From DRQF01 sp964559135 (lineage in GTDB: Bacteria; Planctomycetota; GCA-002687715; DRQF01), in NCBI GenBank assembly GCA_964559135.1, contig CAZLGG010000148.1:1-7747 (forward strand): 7,747 bases of DNA, in the 5' to 3' direction. The position numbers were made by a program, and so were the translations under genes. Below, piece after piece: positions 1 to 5,811 of the stretch (position 1 is its first letter; the number at the start of each line of letters is the position of its first letter). The notes under the pieces were generated by a model. It was not told the DNA's origin. It did not search any database and saw only the letters and a program-made list of their open reading frames with translations.

Positions 1-1
1 G

Positions 2-1018
2 CTCGCCCGGGAACCGGCCCCGGACGTCGCGGCCCCCCTGAGGGGGGTCGACCGCCGTTCTTCCAGCCGGGTTGCATGGCTCCTCGCACTCTGGCGCCCC
101 AGCGGCGCCGCGCTCCGTCGAGCCCTCCGCGTCGTCAGCTCTCGTGAGATCTTCGACCGCCATCTTCGAGACCTTTTGCCCAGCAATTGGGGGGTCACGG
201 TGGATGACGGCATCATCGAGATCGCCGATCCCGAAGCACTGTGGACGTCATCCCCCCCCGTCACGGGAATTCGTCCCCCGGACGACTTGTTCATCACCGT
301 GGTTCGAGATCTGATCGTGGTCTCGACGGATCGCCGAAGGATTCTCGAAGTCATCGACAAGGTGAACGGAGACGCTCCAACCGGGGATTCAGCGCCGTCC
401 ATCCCGGACGCACCGATTGGCGGAGCGGCCCTTCGGCTCGCGCCCAGGGCCCGCGGCGTCTTGCACGAGGAATTGAGTTTTCTGGGTGTGGGGCCTGCGT
501 TGACACTCGTCGGCCGATTGTTCGAAGAACCGGAATCCCCCTCACCCCTCGAGATCCGTTGGCATTGGCATGCGGTGCCGCCGAAGCTGACGATCGCTTT
601 CCAGGGGCGCAAGGGGCTCCACCCCGTGCCACGCGAACGTCCGAAAGCGGAGCTCACGGCAACGTTGGGGGTCTCCACGGCGGCCTTCGACAGTGCGGTC
701 ACGTCGACGTTCGGCCCCGATGGCCGGGCGATGCTGACATGGAAAGACCGGATGGGGTCGGTCGTGGCCCTGACGGGTGCATGGCGAGAAGGCTCCCCTC
801 GCTGGACGGCCGAGGGGCGAGGGTCGGCGACGCACGCCTCGCGGCAGGGCCCCGTCGAGGTCATGGCCGTCCATTGGCGGCGTCCCGTCGGCCGCGCCCT
901 CGGTGAGTCCTCCGCTCTGATCTCGGTCCTTCCGGCGACGCTTCATGCCCACGGCCGCCTGGGCGTCGATGGCCGCCTCACGATTCTCATTTCGATCGAA
1001 CCGCCTGCCATGCCATGA
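2..1018 (+). CDS. Unrecognised protein, C-terminal part (5' end outside window)
   Basis: The frame is open from base 2 to the TGA at 1016-1018, so about 338 residues of a longer protein are present and the true start lies beyond the left edge. A TTG at 176 and other in-frame codons could serve as starts, but the frame reads through upstream without a stop and with similar codon use, so I treat it as truncated. Visible text includes LRDLLPSNWGVTVDDG, then PPDDLFITVVRDLIVVSTDR, and then a run of beta-rich segments (PKLTIAFQGRKGL, AMLTWKDRMGSVVALTG) ending in a hydrophobic strand, RLTILISIEPPAMP. There is no clear catalytic motif, no transmembrane helix and no cysteine cluster. The alternating strands and the 'D-LIVVST-R' phrase recall large hypothetical proteins of environmental bacteria, but I assign no family or function. 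A C8 run at 252-259 lies inside the frame. The gene is followed at once by a hairpin and converges on the tRNA-Cys. Confidence 0.7.
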   Translation, partial: LAREPAPDVAAPLRGVDRRSSSRVAWLLALWRPSGAALRRALRVVSSREIFDRHLRDLLPSNWGVTVDDGIIEIADPEALWTSSPPVTGIRPPDDLFITVVRDLIVVSTDRRRILEVIDKVNGDAPTGDSAPSIPDAPIGGAALRLAPRARGVLHEELSFLGVGPALTLVGRLFEEPESPSPLEIRWHWHAVPPKLTIAFQGRKGLHPVPRERPKAELTATLGVSTAAFDSAVTSTFGPDGRAMLTWKDRMGSVVALTGAWREGSPRWTAEGRGSATHASRQGPVEVMAVHWRRPVGRALGESSALISVLPATLHAHGRLGVDGRLTILISIEPPAMP

Positions 1019-1020
1019 GC

Positions 1021-1045
1021 GAGGGCGCGGTGGCGCCGCGCCCTC
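1021..1045. terminator. GC-rich perfect hairpin between convergent transcripts
   Basis: GAGGGCGCGG at 1021-1030 pairs perfectly with CCGCGCCCTC at 1036-1045 around the 5-nt loop TGGCG. The stem begins 2 nt after the TGA of the upstream plus-strand gene, and it also lies downstream of the minus-strand tRNA-Cys. It is therefore placed to end or stabilise both transcripts. Neither strand has a U-tract directly after the stem, so it is not a textbook intrinsic terminator. Confidence 0.5.
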
Positions 1046-1089
1046 ATCGCCTTCCCATCCCAGGGAGGAATCCGACAATTTTTCTCGAG

Positions 1090-1160
1090 AGGTGGCGCCC
1101 GGAGTCGAACCGGGTTACACGGATTTGCAATCCGTTGCCTCACCGTTCGGCCACGCCACC
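1090..1160 (-). tRNA. tRNA-Cys (anticodon GCA)
   Basis: Read on the minus strand, this is a full cloverleaf. The acceptor arms are GGTGGCG (1160-1154) and CGCCACC (1097-1091). The D stem is GCC/GGC. The anticodon stem ACGGA/TCCGT holds the loop TTGCAAA, with anticodon GCA for cysteine. A 4-nt variable loop GTAA follows, then the T stem CCCGG/CCGGG with loop TTCGACT. The base after the acceptor stem is U, the discriminator U73 that is a known identity element for cysteinyl-tRNA synthetase. The 3' CCA is not encoded (the next bases are CTCGAG), so it would be added by CCA-adding enzyme. The gene is divergent from the lipoprotein gene that starts at 1223. Confidence 0.97.
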
Positions 1161-1206
1161 TGGGGAGCCAGTCCGGTTCTTCCATGAATCCGGCCAAGCG
1201 GGCGAC

Positions 1207-1235
1207 ATGATAGGGGGTGTTCATGCGACCATCAA
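1207..1235 (-). promoter_or_regulatory. Candidate sigma70-type promoter for tRNA-Cys
   Basis: On the minus strand, TTGATG (1235-1230; 4 of 6 matches to TTGACA) is followed after exactly 17 nt by TATCAT (1212-1207; 5 of 6 matches to TATAAT). Transcription would begin near 1200, giving a leader of about 40 nt before the tRNA 5' end at 1160. The element overlaps the ribosome binding site and first codons of the divergent gene at 1223. This is inferred from hexamer match and spacing only. Confidence 0.4.
1212..1217 (+). promoter_or_regulatory. Ribosome binding site choosing the ATG at 1223
   Basis: AGGGGG at 1212-1217 lies 5 nt before the ATG at 1223-1225, an acceptable Shine-Dalgarno spacing. 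A GTG at 1217-1219 in the same frame would extend the protein by two residues but overlaps this site and has nothing suitable upstream. The ATG at 1223 is therefore the better start. Confidence 0.6.
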
Positions 1236-2140
1236 GACTCGAACCATTCAGCCGGCTCGCCCTCGTCTGCACCGTCAGTCTGGTGGCGGCCTGCTCCAGC
1301 GCCGCCGACAACGCACCACCGCGGTCTGCCGAGCCCCTCCCCTATCGGCTGTCCGTCCCCCCCAAGGACGCCATCCCCGAGGGCGAGTTCCTGCGCTACG
1401 GCGTCAGCTTGTTGTTCCTCTCCGTAGGCCAGATCGACTTCGAAGCCCATTGGAGTGAGGACCCGGAAGGTCCCGTGCTTCGCATGACCATGGTCAACTC
1501 GCCGAGAGGACTCGCCGCTGCCCTGACACGGTACGGTGGTTACGCCGTCTCTTGGATGAACCCCGACACCCTCTTGCCCAGACGGTACACATGGAACAAC
1601 CCCTACAAGGACGAATTGCTCCGTCGATTCAACATCTACGAGGAGGACGAAGGACGGGTCGCATGCGTGCAGATCGAAGGCGGGAAATGGGAGTCCTCGA
1701 GCTTCTCCACACCCCGAGCCGCCGATCCAGCGAGTCTTCTCACGCTCCTCCGATTCATCGACCTGAAGGAAGGAGATGAGGTGCGGCTCCGCCTCATCGA
1801 GGGCTTGAAGGAACGCCTCGTGACTCTGCGCGGGCTGGGCACGGATGTTCTTCACGGGAAGGGGGGCACGGACATCCCCGCGACACGCCTGGGCGTCCGT
1901 GTCGATCGGCTGCGAGACGGTGAACTTCGAGATGAACCGCCGGAGACCGACATGGAGTCCTGGGTCGCGGTGAAGCCTCCCCGCGTGGTTCTGAAGAGTC
2001 GGGGGAGGATGGGCGGGGTCAACCTCACGATCCGTCTCGAGGAGCGGAAGATCGTCGAGAAAGAGTCCGCGGAAGCCCTTCCCCCCGCCGAGTCCCAGGT
2101 TAGAATGCCGCACCATGGAAAGGGAACAGCTCACCGTTGA
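1223..2140 (+). CDS. DUF3108-like lipoprotein
   Basis: This is a complete protein of 305 residues. The N-terminus has arginines, then a hydrophobic run (LALVCTVSL), then the lipobox VAAC at residues 21-24. Cys24 would be lipidated, and Ser at +2 fits outer-membrane sorting by the E. coli rule. The mature part has the layout I associate with DUF3108 proteins: an opening strand GEFLRYGVSLLFLSVGQIDF (54-73), a central DPASLLTLLRFIDLKEGDEV (168-187), a conserved-looking PATRLGVRV (219-227), and a closing SWVAVKPPRVVLKSRGRMGG (246-265). Members of that family are mostly uncharacterised envelope proteins predicted to form an open beta-barrel-like sheet. The gene overlaps the ETF-QO start by 26 nt in another frame, implying co-transcription and perhaps translational coupling. 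The last ~15 residues lie in the overlap and look non-conserved. The family call is by pattern recognition. Confidence 0.78.
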   Translation: MRPSRLEPFSRLALVCTVSLVAACSSAADNAPPRSAEPLPYRLSVPPKDAIPEGEFLRYGVSLLFLSVGQIDFEAHWSEDPEGPVLRMTMVNSPRGLAAALTRYGGYAVSWMNPDTLLPRRYTWNNPYKDELLRRFNIYEEDEGRVACVQIEGGKWESSSFSTPRAADPASLLTLLRFIDLKEGDEVRLRLIEGLKERLVTLRGLGTDVLHGKGGTDIPATRLGVRVDRLRDGELRDEPPETDMESWVAVKPPRVVLKSRGRMGGVNLTIRLEERKIVEKESAEALPPAESQVRMPHHGKGTAHR

Positions 2141-3740
2141 CGTCTTGTTCGTAGGAGCAGGACCCGCCAACCTCGCGGCCGCCTACCGTCTGGCCAAGAT
2201 CCTCGAAGGCCAGGGTCGGGAGGCGGAGATCATGATCATCGAGAAGGGCAAACAGGTCGGCGACCATGTCCTCTCGGGGGCCATCATGGATCCACGAGGG
2301 ATGATCGACCTCTTCGGCCCCGAGTGGGCGGATGAATGCCCCATCGAAGCGGATGTGTCGAGTGAATCGGTGTTTTACCTCACCGAGTCCAAGACCGTCA
2401 CGTTTCCCTTCGTTCCACCGACGCTCCGGAACCACGGCAACGTCATCGTCAGCCTGTCGCGCGTCGTCGCCTGGATGAAGGAGAAGGTCGAGGCCTTGGG
2501 GGTCATGGTCGCCGAGGCCTTCCCGGGCTCCAGCCTCCTTTATGACGACGACAAGGTGATCGGTGTGAGAACCCAGGACATGGGTCTCACGAAGGATGGC
2601 CAGCCCGGCCCCAACTTTCAGCCCGGCACGGACATCCTCGCCAAGATCACGGTTCTCGGAGAAGGGTCCCGAGGTTCCCTGACGAAGGAACTGGTCGCCA
2701 GACTGGGTCTGGGTGGTCGGAACCCCCAGGTCTATGGGACGGGCTGCAAGGAGATTTGGGAGATCCCCGAGGGCCGCATCAAGAAGGGTGAGGTGTGGCA
2801 CACGGCCGGCTGGCCCCTCACCAACGATCAATACGGCGGTTCCTGGGTTTATGCCCTCGACGACCGCCGGGTTTCCGTCGGATTCGTGACGGCGCTCGAT
2901 GGGGGCGACCCGGACCTCGACCCCTGGGAGGTCTTCCAGACCTGGAAAACCCACCCAGCGATCAAGGCCTTGCTCATGGACGGCACCATGGTGAAAGCGG
3001 GCGCGAAGACCGTCCCGGAAGGCGGGTACTGGTCGCGCCCTCGAAGTTACGGAGACGGCTTCCTCATCCTGGGTGATTCAGGGAGTCTGTTGAACATCGC
3101 CCGGCTGAAAGGGATTCACACCGCTCTCAAGTCCGGCGCGTTGGCCGGCGACGTTTGCGCCGACGCCCTGGCTTCGAACGACTTCTCGGAAGCACGCCTC
3201 GCGGAGTACGAACGTCTCTTCGACCAAAGCTGGCTCAAAAAGGAGCTGTGGAGGACCCGCAACTATCGCGCCTCCTTCAAGTCGGGCTTCTGGTGGGGCG
3301 GGTTCACGAGTACCCTCTCCATGTTCCTGGGCGGGCGCCTGTTCCGCGACCCCGTTCCCCTCACGCCGGACCACACGCATTACCACAAACGAAGTTGGCG
3401 CCAGGAGCCTTTCGTCGCCGACGGAAAGCTGACGTTCGACAAGGTGACCGGCGTCTACCATGCCGGGGCGGTCCACGAAGAGCAGCAGCCCAGTCATCTT
3501 TTGGTGGCCGACACCGAGATCTGTCGCACGCGTTGCACCGAAGAGTACGGGAACCCGTGCGAGAGATTCTGCCCGGCGGCGGTCTACGAAATGACGAACG
3601 ATGGCGAGGGCGGCCGCAGGTTGCAGATCAATCACTCGAACTGTGTCCACTGCAAGACCTGCGACATCGTCGATCCCTATGCCCTCATCACCTGGACAAC
3701 ACCCGCCGACGCCGGAGGGCCGAAATACATGGGCATGTAG
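2115..3740 (+). CDS. ETFDH: Electron transfer flavoprotein-ubiquinone oxidoreductase
   Basis: This 541-residue protein, the usual length for bacterial ETF-QO, oxidises reduced electron transfer flavoprotein and reduces quinone at the membrane. It thereby feeds electrons from acyl-CoA and amino-acid dehydrogenases into respiration. The N-terminus has the FAD dinucleotide fold with GAGPAN (14-19) and the ETF-QO phrase GDHVLSGAIMDPRGM (from 49). GDSG (320-323) carries the second FAD-contacting Asp321 and runs into LKGIHTALKSG (331-341), a family hallmark near the quinone site. The C-terminal ferredoxin-like domain has FCPAAVYE with Cys486, then NCVHCKTCDIVDP with Cys510, Cys513 and Cys516. These four cysteines match the [4Fe-4S] ligands of the family. 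The protein ends in the typical GGPKYMGM. Extra cysteines at 470, 474 and 482 precede the cluster. The start is the ATG at 2115, inside the end of the lipoprotein gene; its Shine-Dalgarno is weak. No etfA or etfB is present in the window. Confidence 0.96.
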   Translation: MEREQLTVDVLFVGAGPANLAAAYRLAKILEGQGREAEIMIIEKGKQVGDHVLSGAIMDPRGMIDLFGPEWADECPIEADVSSESVFYLTESKTVTFPFVPPTLRNHGNVIVSLSRVVAWMKEKVEALGVMVAEAFPGSSLLYDDDKVIGVRTQDMGLTKDGQPGPNFQPGTDILAKITVLGEGSRGSLTKELVARLGLGGRNPQVYGTGCKEIWEIPEGRIKKGEVWHTAGWPLTNDQYGGSWVYALDDRRVSVGFVTALDGGDPDLDPWEVFQTWKTHPAIKALLMDGTMVKAGAKTVPEGGYWSRPRSYGDGFLILGDSGSLLNIARLKGIHTALKSGALAGDVCADALASNDFSEARLAEYERLFDQSWLKKELWRTRNYRASFKSGFWWGGFTSTLSMFLGGRLFRDPVPLTPDHTHYHKRSWRQEPFVADGKLTFDKVTGVYHAGAVHEEQQPSHLLVADTEICRTRCTEEYGNPCERFCPAAVYEMTNDGEGGRRLQINHSNCVHCKTCDIVDPYALITWTTPADAGGPKYMGM

Positions 3741-3762
3741 GTCGGTGTTCGATACCGGAGAC

Positions 3763-3797
3763 AAAAAAAAGGCGTGGAAGCCGTTGACTTCCACGCC
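3763..3797 (-). terminator. Rho-independent terminator of the pilin gene, probably bidirectional
   Basis: GGCGTGGAAG (3771-3780) and CTTCCACGCC (3788-3797) form a perfect 10-bp stem with a 7-nt loop. On the minus strand the stem is followed by eight U residues (the A run at 3763-3770), which is a classic intrinsic terminator about 45 nt past the pilin stop codon. On the plus strand the stem is followed by the pyrimidine-rich CTTTCTC, so it may also end the ETF-QO transcript, whose stop is at 3740. Confidence 0.9.
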
Positions 3798-3842
3798 CTT
3801 TCTCATGGCGAGACGAGACGATGCCCGGCCGCCATTGCGGAG

Positions 3843-4556
3843 TTACTGCAGGGTGACCCACACCGCGCCGTCGGCGGCCGCGTTGCCCGGATCGATTTGC
3901 TGCATGATATCGCCGGCGGCGGTACCTGCTGCGAAGGCGGCCTCGGCTGAAGGAGCGTTGGCGGCGCCGTCATAGTTGTTGGCCTGGGCAGCGGTGGCCG
4001 AGAACAGGATCTCGCCCTGCTGGTTCACGAAGAACGCTCGGTTGCCGGTGTTGCCCAGATTGGCGGGCCAGGCATAGCAAGCCCACGCCAATTCGCAGTT
4101 GTCGGCATCGGCGACGGCGAGAAGAGCGTTGCCCACACCGTCTTCCGTCTGACCCTGACCAGCGGCGTTGGGCAGGTAGACGAGGAAGCAGTAGCCTCCG
4201 CGCGTCAGGACGCCGGAAGCGGCCGGAGACCGGAAGCTCGCGGGCAGCACCGGGGGCTGCAGCGTGTTGGCGTTGGCCGGACCACCATGGGAGTCGAGGG
4301 TGTAGGCGCCCGCCAGGTCTCCGAAGAAACCGTATTCACCGGTGCCGTCCTGATCGGCGTCGATCGATCCGCTCTGCTGGAACTGGGCCTGGGCGGAAAC
4401 CAGGTTGCGAAGTGTCGAAATGGCATTCGACTCGTTGGCTGCCAAGCGGGCGCTCAGCAGGTTAGGCACGGCAATGGCCGCGATGATAGCGATGATCGCG
4501 ACAACGATCATCAACTCGATCAGGGTAAAACCCTGGCTGTTGTGGTTCTTCACCAT
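3843..4556 (-). CDS. Type IV pilin / type II secretion pseudopilin-like protein
   Basis: This 237-residue protein has a class III prepilin signal. A short 9-residue leader ends in Gly9 and is followed by FTLIELMIVVAIIAIIAAIA. Prepilin peptidase would cut between Gly9 and Phe10 and methylate Phe10. Glu14 is the mature Glu5 needed for filament assembly. A long helix continues through about residue 60. The globular part holds an EF-hand-like DADQDGTGE loop (66-74), the phrase RGGYCFLVYLP (119-129), ELAWACYAWPAN (155-166) and NRAFFVNQQGEILF (172-185), with cysteines at 123, 154 and 160. At 228 mature residues it is larger than a compact PilA, so it may be a major pilin of this lineage or a minor or pseudopilin; sequence alone does not decide. 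AAGGAG lies about 11 nt upstream of the ATG. It is the last gene of the minus-strand pilus block and has its own strong terminator, consistent with separate high expression. Confidence 0.92.
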   Translation of the reverse strand: MVKNHNSQGFTLIELMIVVAIIAIIAAIAVPNLLSARLAANESNAISTLRNLVSAQAQFQQSGSIDADQDGTGEYGFFGDLAGAYTLDSHGGPANANTLQPPVLPASFRSPAASGVLTRGGYCFLVYLPNAAGQGQTEDGVGNALLAVADADNCELAWACYAWPANLGNTGNRAFFVNQQGEILFSATAAQANNYDGAANAPSAEAAFAAGTAAGDIMQQIDPGNAAADGAVWVTLQ

Positions 4557-4626
4557 GTTGCGTGGCTCTCCTTACGGCTTGACGCAAAAAAACACGTCGT
4601 AATCACGCCCAAGCCCATGCGGTGCA

Positions 4627-4642
4627 CGACCCGGATGGGTCG
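4627..4642. other. Short perfect hairpin upstream of the pilin gene
   Basis: CGACCC (4627-4632) pairs with GGGTCG (4637-4642) around the loop GGAT. It lies about 70 nt before the pilin ATG, so it could sit in the 5' leader of that mRNA. It has no U-tract and only six base pairs, and no function is shown. Confidence 0.25.
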
Positions 4643-4714
4643 AGTCGTCGCCTGAACTCGGACAACCAAGGGGGACCTCGCACACCCGTGGCACCCCCAA
4701 AACTTCCTTCGGTC

Positions 4715-4746
4715 CATGCGCAGCGTCGCTCATGCGCAACGTCGCC
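4715..4746. repeat. Two-copy 16-bp direct tandem repeat in the TPR-pilin gap
   Basis: CATGCGCAGCGTCGCT (4715-4730) is followed directly by CATGCGCAACGTCGCC (4731-4746), identical at 14 of 16 positions. Each copy contains the palindrome TGCGCA. The pair lies in the 216-bp gap between the TPR gene stop (4773) and the pilin start (4556), about 160 nt upstream of the pilin ATG. It could be paired protein-binding sites or a chance duplication. I found no convincing -35/-10 or sigma54 pair in the rest of this gap. Confidence 0.5.
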
Positions 4747-4772
4747 TGATCCTCCGGAATTCCGTTATGTCT

Positions 4773-5639
4773 CTACTCGAGGAGATCCTTATAGGCGGAG
4801 TCCTCGCTGGCCTGCTGCCAGAAGGAGTCGCGCAGGAGTTCCTCTTTCGCCTTGGCGCCCGTGCCGAGAAGCACGTCCAGTGCCCTCCGGGCGCCCTCTA
4901 CATCTTTTGCTTCAGCCCGCACCCTGGCTAACGCCTTCCACGCCGACCGGGGCCCTTGGGCCTTGGGATCCTCCAGGGAGCGCAATCGCTCCTCCGCTTC
5001 ATCCCAGCGATTCAATCCAATGAGACACGACACCTGGCGGAGCGTCGCCTCCGTGGGGTCCTCGGCCAGTTCGGCCATGCGCGAGAAACGATCCAGCGCT
5101 TTCTCCAGGTCGCCGGATTCCCGCGCCAAGACACCTCGCATGCGTTCCACCTGCCAAAGCGCGCCTCGCTTCGACTCGATCGACGCCAGCCACTCCTCGC
5201 ACTCATCACTCTGGCCCAGCCGCCGATGCAAATCCGCAACCGAGAGTTCGATGTCCCGTGCCATGTCCTCGTCATCAACGACGATGAGGCTCTTGCGATA
5301 GAGGTCGAGAGCGGACTTCTCGTGTCCCCTCTTCTCCTCCACCGCCCCGAGGATCAAGAGCGCGTCCAGGTTCTCCGGATCGTGCTTCAACACGGTTCGG
5401 GCACTCTCCTCCGCGGCGTCGAGCGCACCGGCCCGGACCAGGACGTCGGCTCCGGAAAGAAGCGTCTCGTCATCGGGAGCCGGCTTCCACATGAAACCCA
5501 AGAACACGAGGGCGACGATGACCAAAAGGGCGGCGGGATAGAGAATCGCCCGCGCCGTGGAGTGCCCACCCGAGAACAACCAGCCGGGAAGGCGGCGCCT
5601 CAGGGTTTCAGGAAGACATGTCTTGATGAACGTGTTCAT
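4773..5639 (-). CDS. Membrane-anchored TPR-repeat protein
   Basis: This is a complete protein of 288 residues. The N-terminus has several arginines (RRRLPGW, 14-20; R30), then one hydrophobic helix at about 31-50 (AILYPAALLVIVALVFLGFM). By the positive-inside rule the N-terminus is cytoplasmic and the rest is periplasmic. From about residue 57 to the end it is made of helix pairs with TPR spacing: LSGADVLVRAGALDAAEESA (61-80), LDALLILGAVEEKRGHEKSA (91-110), then units near 130-160, 163-195, 197-222 and 231-262. TPR domains mediate protein-protein contacts and no enzyme motif is seen. It lies between pilC and the pilin gene on the same strand, so a role in pilus or secretion assembly is a reasonable inference. 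It is not a recognisable PilF/PilW, which is a lipoprotein. No strong Shine-Dalgarno precedes the ATG at 5639; a GGAATGAG lies too far upstream. Confidence 0.82.
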   Translation of the reverse strand: MNTFIKTCLPETLRRRLPGWLFSGGHSTARAILYPAALLVIVALVFLGFMWKPAPDDETLLSGADVLVRAGALDAAEESARTVLKHDPENLDALLILGAVEEKRGHEKSALDLYRKSLIVVDDEDMARDIELSVADLHRRLGQSDECEEWLASIESKRGALWQVERMRGVLARESGDLEKALDRFSRMAELAEDPTEATLRQVSCLIGLNRWDEAEERLRSLEDPKAQGPRSAWKALARVRAEAKDVEGARRALDVLLGTGAKAKEELLRDSFWQQASEDSAYKDLLE

Positions 5640-5766
5640 GGATTGGAAACGACTGTTTTCGACTCATTCCATGTTTCGAACAGAACGAATCATCACCTTT
5701 AGTTGATATATCGCGAAAAGCGGCTTCGTGCTTCGGATTTCTCTTCCCGCACATTCATGAGCCGTT

Positions 5767-5798
5767 CCGCGCGGGTCACCCGTCGCGACCCGCAGCGG
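5767..5798. terminator. Hairpin after pilC, without U-tract
   Basis: CCGC-GCGGGTC (5767-5777) pairs with GACCCGC-A-GCGG (5787-5798), giving 11 base pairs with one bulged A and a 9-nt loop. It lies 13 nt past the pilC stop (5812-5814). It could end or stabilise the pilT-pilC transcript, but no run of U follows on either strand. In the rest of the 172-bp gap before the TPR gene the most AT-rich patch is around GATATATC (5705-5712). I see no convincing promoter hexamer pair there. Confidence 0.4.
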
Positions 5799-5811
5799 TC
5801 CTCGCCTTGCC

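Noticed and set aside
542..1078. Minus-strand open frame opposite the first gene, running into the hairpin region
   Set aside because: It is rich in Arg, Gly, His and Pro with no recognisable features, and crosses the terminator-like stem. The plus frame is longer and reads as a normal protein.
1090..1160. tRNA-Cys considered as an integration site for a mobile element
   Set aside because: I saw no second copy of the tRNA 3' end, no integrase and no shift in gene content on either side within the window.
1232..2170. Long minus-strand open frame (about 312 codons) opposite the lipoprotein gene
   Set aside because: It is the antisense shadow of a GC-rich gene. It has no family features, while the plus strand has a lipobox, a DUF3108-like pattern and a ribosome binding site.
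2100..2954. Long minus-strand open frame opposite the ETF-QO
   Set aside because: The plus-strand protein is unmistakable ETF-QO, so the antisense frame is an artefact of high GC in third positions.
4691..4710. Possible sigma54 site (GTGGCAC) in the gap before the pilin gene
   Set aside because: The match is on the plus strand, pointing away from the pilin, and the -12 GC at the required 10-nt spacing is absent. No GG-N10-GC with a good context was found on the minus strand.
5675..5689. Imperfect palindrome TTCGAACAGAACGAA, considered as a LexA-type operator upstream of the TPR gene
   Set aside because: Only the outer four pairs and one inner pair match, and it does not fit the known LexA box spacing.
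4956..5702. Plus-strand open frame of about 248 codons opposite the TPR gene
   Set aside because: The minus strand encodes a coherent membrane anchor and TPR repeats, so the plus frame is a shadow.
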